From an uncultured Bacteroidales bacterium (GTDB lineage Bacteria; Bacteroidota; Bacteroidia; Bacteroidales; FEN-979): a DNA stretch of 57,886 nt. The position numbers and the translations under genes were made by a program. The stretch covers positions 1 to 57,886 of the forward strand of contig CAIQUS010000057.1 in the NCBI GenBank assembly GCA_903875045.1, in the 5' to 3' direction. Within the stretch, counting starts at the first letter, position 1. Each line of letters opens with the position of its first letter. The notes below the pieces were generated by a model. That model was not told where the DNA came from and did not search any database. It worked only from the letters and a program-made list of their open reading frames with translations. Shown in pieces: positions 1 to 9,063 of the stretch.

Positions 1-1481
1 GCATGGAAATTTTCAAAGGACCCGGAGGAAATGAAGCTGACGGGATGCGATACGTTTCCCTGATGATCGCCGCCTACCTGATCCCGCTTTCGTTCTGGTG
101 GTTTTTCAAATAGCGGGAACCGGGTTTTGTAAAAGCTGCCAAGCATGAAAAAACACCCTTCTGGAAAGACATGAAACGTACTGCCAGCAACAGAAATTTT
201 ATCATGTTGACACTGACAATTTTCACCTTGAACATGGGCTTTGCTTTTGTCCAGCTGCTCGGGTCATACATTCCGATATTTTATGTTTTCGGGGGAGATA
301 AAGTTGCAGGAGCCTACATGCTCGCAATCAACGGCACCATTTGGGCCATCACCGGGGTCCTTGCGGTATTCCCCCTCAACTGGATCAGCCCGAAACTGGG
401 GAAAAGAAATACACTCACCATTGCAATTTTACTCATGTGTCTTGCGCAACTATCTAAAATTGTATGCTATAACCCTACATATCCCTACCTGATCATTATC
501 CCCACTTTTCTGCTTTCCGCCGGAATGCTGTTTTTCTTTACCCTGGGATCCTCCATGGTGGGCGATATCTGTGATGAAGAAGAGTTAAAGACCGGATACC
601 GGGTAGAGGGCAGTTATTACTCAGTATTCTGGTGGTTTATAAAAATGGGTTCCGCACTTGCCAGCTTTGTCGCAGGTGCATTGATCGTTTTTACCATGTT
701 CGACGAAACCCAGGTCACCAAAGTCGATAAGATACAAGGGAGCGTGAGGGAGATGCGCAGCAAGGTTCAGTACTGGGAAGGCTATAAGGGTGTAACCAGC
801 GCCAATAAGGAGTGGCTGGAGAATACAAAAACTCAGACTTCTGAAGCGATTCAGGAATCAAAAGAATATCTGACCTATCTGGGAAAAGAACTATTAAAAA
901 ATCAGGACGAGACGAACGTACTTCTTCCTGAATATCCAAAGCAGAAGAAAGATGCCCTGTTAAGTGCTTCGTCAACGACGCAAACAACCATGGCTGAACT
1001 GGAACAGTTGCAGTCGCAAATTGAAACAGCAAAGTCGGAGATACAACCATCAGGGATTGACAGCATCATTAGAAGAGCAATCCCGCTTACGCTTCATACG
1101 AAGATGGTAAAAGCGAGAATAAGTTCTTTTGAACTCATGTCGCGCCTGGAAGATAAATCCCTGGAAACCAAAAACAGCAAGAACCATTATCAAAGGCTTA
1201 TCCAGGAAGTAACAGGAGTAAATAACCGGCTCGTAAATCTGAACACGACCTCATCGCCGGATTCCATGGAAAAAGAACTTGGCTCCATCGAAAGCGACAT
1301 CATGCCGCTCACCCAGCAAACTCCTTATACGTTGTTAATGATGCGGGTAGTTGAAATCGGACTGCCACTGTTATTAAGCATCTTTTCAATTTTCTTTTTG
1401 CTGCGTTACTCGCTTACTGAGAAACGAAGTCATGAAATCAAGGATCTTCTCAGGCAAAGAAGCGTGACACGTGAAGCTTGA
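1..1481 (+). pseudogene. GPH-family sugar:cation symporter (MFS), 5' end outside window, interrupted by in-frame TAG
   Basis: The frame is open from base 3 to a TAG at 111-113 and then runs on without a break into the ORF that starts at ATG 171. The peptide on both sides of the TAG reads as one GPH/melibiose-type permease: a helix ending WWFFK, the stop, then REPGFVKAAKHEKTPFWKDM, the usual cytoplasmic linker before the second helix bundle. About five membrane helices follow, then a hydrophilic, coiled-coil-like stretch of about 200 residues (bases 700-1320) and a last helix before a basic tail. GPH permeases import glycosides with Na+ or H+. The gene lies 24 bp before a GH35 and a GH94 gene, so it probably brings in their substrate. 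TAG is a genuine stop elsewhere in this window, so this is a nonsense mutation or a sequence error. A restart at ATG 171 would lack the N-terminal half. Confidence 0.75.
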
Positions 1482-1505
1482 AAAATTAAAAATTAAAAGT
1501 GACCA

Positions 1506-3944
1506 ATGAAATTCAGCATTAAAGATGACAGTTTTTTCCTGAATGATAAAAAGGTGTTTCTCAATTCGGGGGAGATACATTATTTCAGGATCAAACGTGA
1601 GTTGTGGGACAAGCATCTGGAAGCAGCAAAAGAGGCTGGCTTAACCACCGTAAGTACTTACATCCCCTGGGCGTGGCATGAGAATGAAGAATCTGTTTTT
1701 GATTTTGATGGCACATCATCGCCTGAACGTGATCTGAAGGGATGGCTGGAGCGATGCCAGATCCATGGATTAAATTGCATTGTAAAACCAGGGCCATTCA
1801 TTCTGGCGGAGTTTCGCGGAGCCGGACTTCCGGACTGGTTTATGGAACAGCATGGTTGCGAAGTTAAAATGCACAACAGCAAAGGCGAAATAGTCCGGAG
1901 CGACGGTGTAAGCCTGTTTAATCAGAAATACCTGGAAAAGGTAGCTTTGTGGTATGACCAGGTCATGCCATTCATCAGTACCCGCGAAATATCAAAGGGT
2001 GGTCCGGTCATCATGATGCAGGTATGCAATGAAATCGGCGTTTTCTCCTGGCTGGCGAAACAGGGGGACTATTGTCCGACTGTGAAAGAGCGTTTCATTT
2101 CATACATGACCAGTAAATTTTCCTCTATTGATGAGGTGAATATTTTATGGGGGACAAATTTCCGGGATTTTGCGCAAATTGATCTTCCCCCCGACGGAAA
2201 CCATGCCTACACTTCAAAGGGTGATCGCAGCCGTGATTTTGAATGGCACTCGTTCTGGAGAGTTTATTATGGCGACTATTTGAGGATGCTGACATCCATG
2301 ATAAGAGCCAGAGGGGTGAGTGTTCCGTTGTTTCACAATCTTCCGGGCTGGATATATGGAAATGGCTACGAATTTCCGGTCAATATCACCATGTACGAAG
2401 ATTTGTTTGGCGATAAAAGTGAAATCATCTTTGGGGTTGATCACATTCCGGAATTTTTATCCTACCGCAATATGCATGATGACCGGATCATCAATGATGT
2501 GACGTTTGCCATGCAGGGGAACAAACCGCAGTTTGCTGCTGAATTCCAGAGTGGATCCCGTGAGTATCATGTGGTAACGAATCCCCGTGAGATGGAACTT
2601 TTCTACAAGGCCAGTGTTGCCAACGGGTTGACCGGCTGGAACTATTATATGTTTTCTCAGGGGCGCAACCCGGCTCGCAAGGGCTATTCAGGGGAAACTT
2701 TTTACTGGTTCAACCCGCTCACAGCAGAAGGTGAACGTACAAGTGCCTTTCCGGTGGTTCAACGAATGAGCAGATTGATAAAAACCTCAGAAAGCCTTAT
2801 TGTAAATGCCAAACGAAAAGCTGAAATATGTATCCTTTTTTATCCTCCATATTACGCAACTGAGCTGGAAAGGCCTGTTGACAAGGCATGTGAACTGCGA
2901 TTTACAGCTTCCGTCATCCGCCGGCCGGCATATTTCGATGGATTGCTGAAAGTCCTGCAGATACTGAATGTTGATTATGATATGGTTGATCAGTGCACGG
3001 CTTCTGCTGATGAATTGGGACGCTACAGGCAGGTGTGGGCTTTTGCTACGGATGAAATGAATGCAAGGGATCAGCAAACCATTGTTGATTATGCAAAAGC
3101 CGGTGGTCAATTGGTTATTTTTCCTTATCTGCCTGACCGTGAGATGTCACAGCGACCATGTACCATCATAAGGGATATCATTTGTATATCACCAGCGGGA
3201 GTTGAAACCATTGATTCGCCATTGATAGATATTTATGACATGAAAGATATTAAATGCGCCAATCCCCAGGTCACCTATTCTGAAGAATCACTTTCCGGTG
3301 CCGAAGTGATTGCCCGTACGATCAAAGGTTCTCCATGCGGATTTAAAAAGGCTCTCGGCAGCGGATCCCTGATTCACCTGGGAGCCTGGATCGGATTTGA
3401 CACGGAAGGGCACAAGCCGGTATATGAAGCAATTCTGAGGGGATCAGGGGCCAAACTCCGGCAAGCATCAACCCTCCATGGAAATATCGCTGTAAGAGAA
3501 CGTTTTACCAATGATCGTTCAGCACTTCTGTTTGTTGGAAATTACTACAATGAGGACCAGGCGGACAAAGTTACCTATACCCACCCCGAAAGTGGTGAAG
3601 CTATTTCTATTCCGTATTCACAGGATGAAATGTTATGGCCGGCATTGTATAGTATATTGACACCGGTTTGCCTGAACATTTCTGATGGATTAAATATTCT
3701 TCACTGTACCTCCGATATTCTTGATGTTGCCGGGGTAAATGGTCATCTTGAAATAACCCTTTTCGGAGACCGTGATCTGGCCGGTGAGATAGTTTTTGAA
3801 GGTGCAACCATCCATCAGATCAAATATGCTACGTTAAATGGTGAAGATATGAAAATGATCCGCGATGAAAAACGGATTGCATTCAATTACAGTCATCAGC
3901 ATAAAAAGGAATTGAAAGTTAATATTATTTTTGATGAATATTAA
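1506..3944 (+). CDS. GH35-type beta-galactosidase-like glycoside hydrolase or transglycosylase
   Basis: An 812-aa clan GH-A enzyme without a signal peptide, so probably cytoplasmic. The N-terminal TIM barrel has the GH35 landmarks: GEIHYFRI at about 21-28, YIPWAWHE near residues 52-59, then KPGPFILAEFRGAGLPDWF. The acid/base candidate is E176 in QVCNEIG and the nucleophile candidate is E346 in AAEFQSG. A GATase-like domain (about 470-560) and beta-rich C-terminal domains follow. Typical GH35 galactosidases have QVENEYG at the acid/base site, so QVCNEIG marks a divergent subgroup. It is followed by a GH94-type phosphorylase whose start overlaps its stop, and is preceded by a GPH permease. One divergent GH35 subgroup is known to transfer glucose on beta-1,2-glucans, which would fit this context; that assignment is inference. 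Beta-galactosidase remains possible. Confidence 0.85.
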   Translation: MKFSIKDDSFFLNDKKVFLNSGEIHYFRIKRELWDKHLEAAKEAGLTTVSTYIPWAWHENEESVFDFDGTSSPERDLKGWLERCQIHGLNCIVKPGPFILAEFRGAGLPDWFMEQHGCEVKMHNSKGEIVRSDGVSLFNQKYLEKVALWYDQVMPFISTREISKGGPVIMMQVCNEIGVFSWLAKQGDYCPTVKERFISYMTSKFSSIDEVNILWGTNFRDFAQIDLPPDGNHAYTSKGDRSRDFEWHSFWRVYYGDYLRMLTSMIRARGVSVPLFHNLPGWIYGNGYEFPVNITMYEDLFGDKSEIIFGVDHIPEFLSYRNMHDDRIINDVTFAMQGNKPQFAAEFQSGSREYHVVTNPREMELFYKASVANGLTGWNYYMFSQGRNPARKGYSGETFYWFNPLTAEGERTSAFPVVQRMSRLIKTSESLIVNAKRKAEICILFYPPYYATELERPVDKACELRFTASVIRRPAYFDGLLKVLQILNVDYDMVDQCTASADELGRYRQVWAFATDEMNARDQQTIVDYAKAGGQLVIFPYLPDREMSQRPCTIIRDIICISPAGVETIDSPLIDIYDMKDIKCANPQVTYSEESLSGAEVIARTIKGSPCGFKKALGSGSLIHLGAWIGFDTEGHKPVYEAILRGSGAKLRQASTLHGNIAVRERFTNDRSALLFVGNYYNEDQADKVTYTHPESGEAISIPYSQDEMLWPALYSILTPVCLNISDGLNILHCTSDILDVAGVNGHLEITLFGDRDLAGEIVFEGATIHQIKYATLNGEDMKMIRDEKRIAFNYSHQHKKELKVNIIFDEY

Positions 3945-6900
3945 AAACTCCTGCGGACTATCCTTTGATTTCCTGGAAAATGGTTCCATTCAACGCATTG
4001 AAGTCGCCCCGATCAGGATAAGTCTTAAATCTGCCACCCCATTTTCACCATCAGGCGCAAATTTGTATCTGAGAAAGAGAACAAACCCTTTGCAGTTCAA
4101 GCCACTTCTGGGCCCGGAAAGTAACAGTCATTTTTCGGTGAGTGAAGGTGCTTTTATGGTCAAAGGCATTTGGGATGGTCTTGATTATGTATGTTTCCTG
4201 CAACTTTCAAAAACGAGTTTGAGCTGGCAGTGGCGAATAGATATTCGCAATCTCTCTAATGACCATGTTGCACTTGATTTAATTTATATGCAGGATACAG
4301 GGCTGAAACCAATATCTGATGGCCTGGTCAACGAGTATTATGTCAGCCAATATCTTGAACGACGCATTCTGGAAGATAAAATCTTTGGTTCTGTGATATG
4401 TTGTCGCCAGAACATGAAAGAATCTATTGGTAACCCATGGTTGATGCTCGGCTGTGAAAATTCAGCAATTGCTGCAAGTGTGGATGGCATGCAGTTTTAC
4501 GGGGCTTCTTATCGGGAAACAGGGATACCTGATGGCCTTCTTGCAGACATCCTCGGGGGTGAATATTCAGGGGAATCATCTGTGGTTGCCTTGCAGGAAA
4601 ATCCATTTGACCTGGCTAAAGGGGCCCATCATCAAAGTGTGTTTTTTGCCAGCTACTTACCAGACCATCCTTTGGCCACTTCCACAGATGATTTGAATAA
4701 ACTGGGCGGCCTGATGCTTGAATTTGGCTATGAATTACCTTCTCCAGGTTCACAGTTATTGGTTAAACCCGTGAAAAACATATTCAATCCCTCAGCTTTT
4801 TTACCGGTTGACGATCTGGAGGAAGCGGAACTTAAACTCTTTTTTGGTACGGACCGGCGTCATGGGGAAGAAGAAAATGGCCGGTTGCTTTCATTTTTCT
4901 GCAGACAAAACAATCATGTTGTTTTACGGGCCAAAGAAGTAACGGTTGATCGTCCCCATGCACACATCATGCAGGCAGCGGCAGGGAATGCCCCCGATGA
5001 AAATATTGTTTCAACCACGGCTTATGCTTTTGGTGTTTTCAATTCACATCTTACACAGGGAAATACAAATTTCAATATTTTTCTTTCCGTTTGTGCAAGT
5101 CAGTTTAATCTTTCACGGGAAACAGGTCAGCGAATTTTTGTGGAGATCAGGGGCCGGCAATATTTACTGGGAGTGCCTTCTGCATTCGAAATCGGGTTAA
5201 ATCATTGCCGGTGGATATATAAACATGGTGATGATTGTTTTCAGGTGCGCACCTGGACTTCAAAAACAGCCCCACAGGTTAATATGGACTTCAAAGTTAT
5301 CAGTGGGCCAAAGGTGAAATTGCTGGTTACACATCATTTTGATGATCTTAACGGCTGGAATGTGCTTACAGGGGATGAAAATGGGGAGTATCTGTTTAAG
5401 CCTGAAGCTGATAGCATGGTTGCCGGAAAATTTCCGGATGCCCGGTTCAGGATTGTTGTTCAGCCGGGCAATGCTGAGTATAAAGTTTGCGGTGAAGAAG
5501 TGCTGTATTCTGATAATCAACCACAACAGGGCAATTTTTTCATAATAGAACTGCAGGAAACATCCGATTTCTGTATGAGTTTTATCGGTGAAGTATGTAC
5601 GTCTGCAAAATGGGTACAAATCGAAAATCCAGATGACCAGTGGCTTTCAGATGTCAGCGATGCCCAATCTGGATGGCTTGATTTGTGTTTGAACCTTTCT
5701 TTAAAAGGTGACCACACCGATGTTGCCGCGATCCGTGAAATTTTGCCATGGTATGGCATGAATGCACTCACCCATTTTTTAACGCCGTATGGTCTGGAAC
5801 AATTCAGCGGGGCTGCATGGGGTACACGGGATATCTCTCAGGGACCTTTCGACCTGCTGCTGTGCATGGAAAAATACGATGAGGCCCGACAGGTTTTGCG
5901 CATCATCTTCTCGAATCAGAATGCTGATGGCGGATGGCCGCAATGGTGGATGTTCGACAGCTTTTCCAATATAAGGGCCGACAGCGCTCACGGGGATGTT
6001 TATTACTGGTGTATCATTGCACTAAGTAATTATATCAAAATAACCGGGGATTTGAAAATCCTTGATGAGATGTTGCCATACTATCATGAGAATGGGTTGG
6101 ACAGAGGTGAAAAAACAACACTGTGCGAACACATCGACAGGCTGATTGAGATGATCATTCATTCATTTATTCCAGGTACTGCACTGGTCCCGTTTGGTGG
6201 CGGTGACTGGAATGATTCCCTGCAACCTGTCAGCAAGGAGTTGGCGCAACGCATGATATCCAGCTGGACAGTTGAAATGAATTATCAGGCATTCACCCAA
6301 TTTCAGGTGGTGTATGAAAACATTGGTGAAGCTGGTAAAGCGAAAAAATTGAATGAAATCTGCCGGCAGATCAAAGCAGATTTTAACACATTTTTGATAA
6401 GGGATGGGGTAGTTGCCGGATATGGCCTGGTTGAAGAGGACCACAGCATCAGCCTGATGCTCCATCCGGTCGACCATAAAACCAATATCCATTATAGTCT
6501 CCTGCCAATGAACCGTGGCATTATCAGCGGAATTTTTACCAGAGAACAGGCGCAGCACCACCAGGAAATTATTGAGCGGCACCTGAAGGGTCCTGATGGC
6601 GCCAGGTTGATGGATCGTCCGCTTAAATATCAGGGTGGGATACAAACACTATTTCAGAGAGCCGAAAGCAGTACATTCTTTGGTCGTGAAATAGGCATCA
6701 TGTATGTTCATGAACATATTCGTTATGCCGAATCACAGGCGCTTACGGGCAGGGCCGATGCTTTTGTAAAAGCGCTTCGTCAGGCAATTCCGGTTGCATA
6801 CAGGGATATCGTTCCATGCGGGGATATCCGACAGTCAAATTGTTATTACAGCAGTTCAGATGTGGCATTTAAGAACCGCTATGAGGCTGATGAGCGATAC

Positions 6901-7278
6901 GAAGAAATAAAAACCGGGAAAATTACCCTCAGGGGAGGATGGCGTGTTTATTCCAGCGGACCGGGAATTTATATTGGCCTCATTGTGTCACGGTTGCTGG
7001 GATTGCGCAGTGAATTTAGCAGGATCATCCTTGATCCGGTCATTCCCTTTTCATTGGATGGATTATCTGCTTCTATAGATTTTATGGGTTATCCTGTCAC
7101 TTTCAACTATGTCATAAAGGAGCGTTGTTTTGGACCCAATGCTATCTTCATCAACGGTAAACCTGTTGAGTTCACTTATGAAGATAATAAATACCGGCAG
7201 GGTGGGGCAGTCATTACGACTGAACTGTTTTTAGCTATGCTGAATGAGAAGGATAATACAATTGTGATCCATCTTTGA
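3934..7278 (+). CDS. GH94-type glycoside phosphorylase, SOGP-like (1,2-beta-oligoglucan phosphorylase candidate)
   Basis: A 1114-aa protein with beta-sandwich regions followed by an (alpha/alpha)6 barrel of the GH94/GH36-like type. The barrel carries SGAAWGTRD, NADGGWPQWW and GGGDWND (about 755-761). The second Asp of DWND is the likely general acid of inverting phosphorylases. Cellobiose phosphorylases are about 800 aa; around 1100 aa is characteristic of 1,2-beta-oligoglucan phosphorylases, and also of beta-1,3-glucan phosphorylases of other families. No signal peptide was seen, so it should act in the cytoplasm, splitting imported oligosaccharides with phosphate to give a sugar 1-phosphate. 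A TTG at 3931 could be read as the start. I chose ATG 3934, which overlaps the stop of the GH35 gene at 3942-3944 and suggests translational coupling. Confidence 0.8.
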   Translation: MNIKNSCGLSFDFLENGSIQRIEVAPIRISLKSATPFSPSGANLYLRKRTNPLQFKPLLGPESNSHFSVSEGAFMVKGIWDGLDYVCFLQLSKTSLSWQWRIDIRNLSNDHVALDLIYMQDTGLKPISDGLVNEYYVSQYLERRILEDKIFGSVICCRQNMKESIGNPWLMLGCENSAIAASVDGMQFYGASYRETGIPDGLLADILGGEYSGESSVVALQENPFDLAKGAHHQSVFFASYLPDHPLATSTDDLNKLGGLMLEFGYELPSPGSQLLVKPVKNIFNPSAFLPVDDLEEAELKLFFGTDRRHGEEENGRLLSFFCRQNNHVVLRAKEVTVDRPHAHIMQAAAGNAPDENIVSTTAYAFGVFNSHLTQGNTNFNIFLSVCASQFNLSRETGQRIFVEIRGRQYLLGVPSAFEIGLNHCRWIYKHGDDCFQVRTWTSKTAPQVNMDFKVISGPKVKLLVTHHFDDLNGWNVLTGDENGEYLFKPEADSMVAGKFPDARFRIVVQPGNAEYKVCGEEVLYSDNQPQQGNFFIIELQETSDFCMSFIGEVCTSAKWVQIENPDDQWLSDVSDAQSGWLDLCLNLSLKGDHTDVAAIREILPWYGMNALTHFLTPYGLEQFSGAAWGTRDISQGPFDLLLCMEKYDEARQVLRIIFSNQNADGGWPQWWMFDSFSNIRADSAHGDVYYWCIIALSNYIKITGDLKILDEMLPYYHENGLDRGEKTTLCEHIDRLIEMIIHSFIPGTALVPFGGGDWNDSLQPVSKELAQRMISSWTVEMNYQAFTQFQVVYENIGEAGKAKKLNEICRQIKADFNTFLIRDGVVAGYGLVEEDHSISLMLHPVDHKTNIHYSLLPMNRGIISGIFTREQAQHHQEIIERHLKGPDGARLMDRPLKYQGGIQTLFQRAESSTFFGREIGIMYVHEHIRYAESQALTGRADAFVKALRQAIPVAYRDIVPCGDIRQSNCYYSSSDVAFKNRYEADERYEEIKTGKITLRGGWRVYSSGPGIYIGLIVSRLLGLRSEFSRIILDPVIPFSLDGLSASIDFMGYPVTFNYVIKERCFGPNAIFINGKPVEFTYEDNKYRQGGAVITTELFLAMLNEKDNTIVIHL

Positions 7279-7311
7279 TGCATCCCGGGCCAAAGATTTT
7301 TTATGGAAATT

Positions 7312-9063
7312 TTACCCAAGCAAACCATTGATCGCCTGCTGGAGAATTTCGTAAGTAAAAGGTTTGCTTACATATTCGTCCATCCCTGCTGCGAGGTACA
7401 ACTCCCGGTCGCCTTTCATGGCATTGGCGGTTAAAGCAATGATGGGTACATGCCGGAATGTGCCTTTTTCGGCTTCCCTGATGGCTTTGGCCGCCTGGTA
7501 ACCATCCATCACCGGCATCTGAATGTCAAGGATGATCAGGTCATATTTTCCGGCAAGATATTTTTCCAACGCCTCCTTTCCATCACTGACCACATCAACC
7601 CCGAAGCCCATTTTTTGCAGATGAAAACTTACAATGCGCTGGTTTATGGCATTGTCTTCAGCAACCAGTACGAATTTTTTTAAGAAATTCGTAGTTTCTT
7701 CAGGTTGAGCAACAATGGTTCTTTGTTTGTGAAGGTTCGACAAGGTGAAGGGAAGAGAAAACCAAAACATGGATCCTTTCCCGGGTGTACTTTCCACTCC
7801 GATCCCGCCCCCCATCAGGTCTGTGAGCTTTTTACATATCGAAAGACCCAGTCCGGTGCCGGCTATCAGTTTTGATTTATTCTGTTTTACCCGTGAAAAA
7901 ACCCGGAAAAGTGAATCCAAAGCTTCTGGTGGAATGCCGATGCCTGAGTCAACCACTTCAAAGCGTAAGGTTGCCTTATTCTGTGTATGATCAATCTGTT
8001 TTACATGCACTTCAATTTTACCATGGTCAGTAAACTTTACCGCATTGTTGGTAAGATTGATCAAAATCTGGCGTAATCGTTGTGAATCGCCAATGATGAG
8101 GTTTGATACATTTTTATCGATGAAAATATCAAATCCAAGTGATTTTTCAGCCGCTTTCATTTTCATCACCAACGAAATATCCTCCATCACCCGGTCAAGC
8201 ATAAAAGGTTGGTAATCCATCTCCATTTTGCCTGCTTCAATGGCTGAAAAATCGAGTACATCGTTGAGCAACACCAGCAGGTTTTCAGCAGATGAAATAA
8301 TTCCCTTCAACAAATCCATCTGGTCGGTTGCAAGGGATGTGTTCTTCAAAATTTCCGAAAGTCCCAGGATGCCATTCATCGGCGTACGAAACTCATGGGA
8401 TATACTGGCGATGAACTCATTTTTTGCCTGTGTGCCAGCCTCAGCCAGCTCTTTCGACTGCCGGAGTTCCTCTTCATGTAATTTCCGGTCTGTAATATCC
8501 CACGAAATGCCAATCAAACCGATGATCTCATTGGCTGCATTCCTGATTGGGGCTAAGTTGCTGTAAACCCACCGTTTCCTGTCGTTATGCTCAATTTCCT
8601 CTTCGATATCGTATAAAGCATTCCCGGTTTCGATCACCGAAGCCTCTTTATTGATATATTCGTCGTTTTTATATCCCGGGAAAACCTCCTGAATCCTTTT
8701 ACCGGTTATTTGAGCTGCCGGTATCCCTGCCAATTCTGCGAATGGCTGGTTCACAAGCATGTAGTTGAGGTGTGTGTCTTTGAAGTAAACGTATGCCGGG
8801 ATGGTGGTAAGCAAAGTGGAGAGTTCTTCAGCCCTTACTTTCAGGTTGTTGGATACCTTCTTCAGATCGTCCGAAGTTTTTATCAGCAGAGATGAAAAAA
8901 TACTTTTTTCTTTGCTTGACCGCTCGTATTTGAAGTGCAGGTTGTCATGTTCTGATTTGATTTTCTTTAACTCTTCAATAACCAGTCTCTTCTTCCCTGC
9001 AAAATCTGCCGGATTTTCAATACTGGAAATTTCTTCGATGAGCGAAAGGATCCTATGCGACAT
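7312..9063 (-). CDS. Hybrid histidine kinase (coiled coil-PAS-HisKA-HATPase-REC)
   Basis: A 583-aa cytoplasmic sensor kinase with no membrane segment. The order is an N-terminal coiled coil (about 25-85), one PAS domain with a PAC tail (about 85-195, ending in a DITDRK linker), HisKA with the phospho-acceptor H223 in SISHEFRTP, and HATPase_c with LINLTNNAVKF (N box, 334-344), DSGIGIP (G1) and GTGLGLSI (G2). A C-terminal receiver domain has acidic residues E469/D470, phospho-acceptor D513 in ILDIQMPVMDG and KPF near the end. Its start overlaps the last 11 bp of the FIST-domain gene, so the two are almost certainly co-expressed and FIST is likely its sensory partner. No output regulator is encoded next to it. 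Confidence 0.93.
   Translation of the reverse strand: MSHRILSLIEEISSIENPADFAGKKRLVIEELKKIKSEHDNLHFKYERSSKEKSIFSSLLIKTSDDLKKVSNNLKVRAEELSTLLTTIPAYVYFKDTHLNYMLVNQPFAELAGIPAAQITGKRIQEVFPGYKNDEYINKEASVIETGNALYDIEEEIEHNDRKRWVYSNLAPIRNAANEIIGLIGISWDITDRKLHEEELRQSKELAEAGTQAKNEFIASISHEFRTPMNGILGLSEILKNTSLATDQMDLLKGIISSAENLLVLLNDVLDFSAIEAGKMEMDYQPFMLDRVMEDISLVMKMKAAEKSLGFDIFIDKNVSNLIIGDSQRLRQILINLTNNAVKFTDHGKIEVHVKQIDHTQNKATLRFEVVDSGIGIPPEALDSLFRVFSRVKQNKSKLIAGTGLGLSICKKLTDLMGGGIGVESTPGKGSMFWFSLPFTLSNLHKQRTIVAQPEETTNFLKKFVLVAEDNAINQRIVSFHLQKMGFGVDVVSDGKEALEKYLAGKYDLIILDIQMPVMDGYQAAKAIREAEKGTFRHVPIIALTANAMKGDRELYLAAGMDEYVSKPFTYEILQQAINGLLG

Noticed and set aside
3-113. TAG recoding (pyrrolysine or suppressed amber) as explanation of the stop in the symporter gene.
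   Set aside because: Intact genes at 24434, 39065, 43028, 44293 and 47075 end in TAG, and no recoding machinery is seen; a mutation or error is simpler.
6163-6645. Minus-strand open frame of 160 codons inside the GH94 gene.
   Set aside because: Antisense shadow; the plus-strand frame carries the catalytic DWND motif across the same bases.
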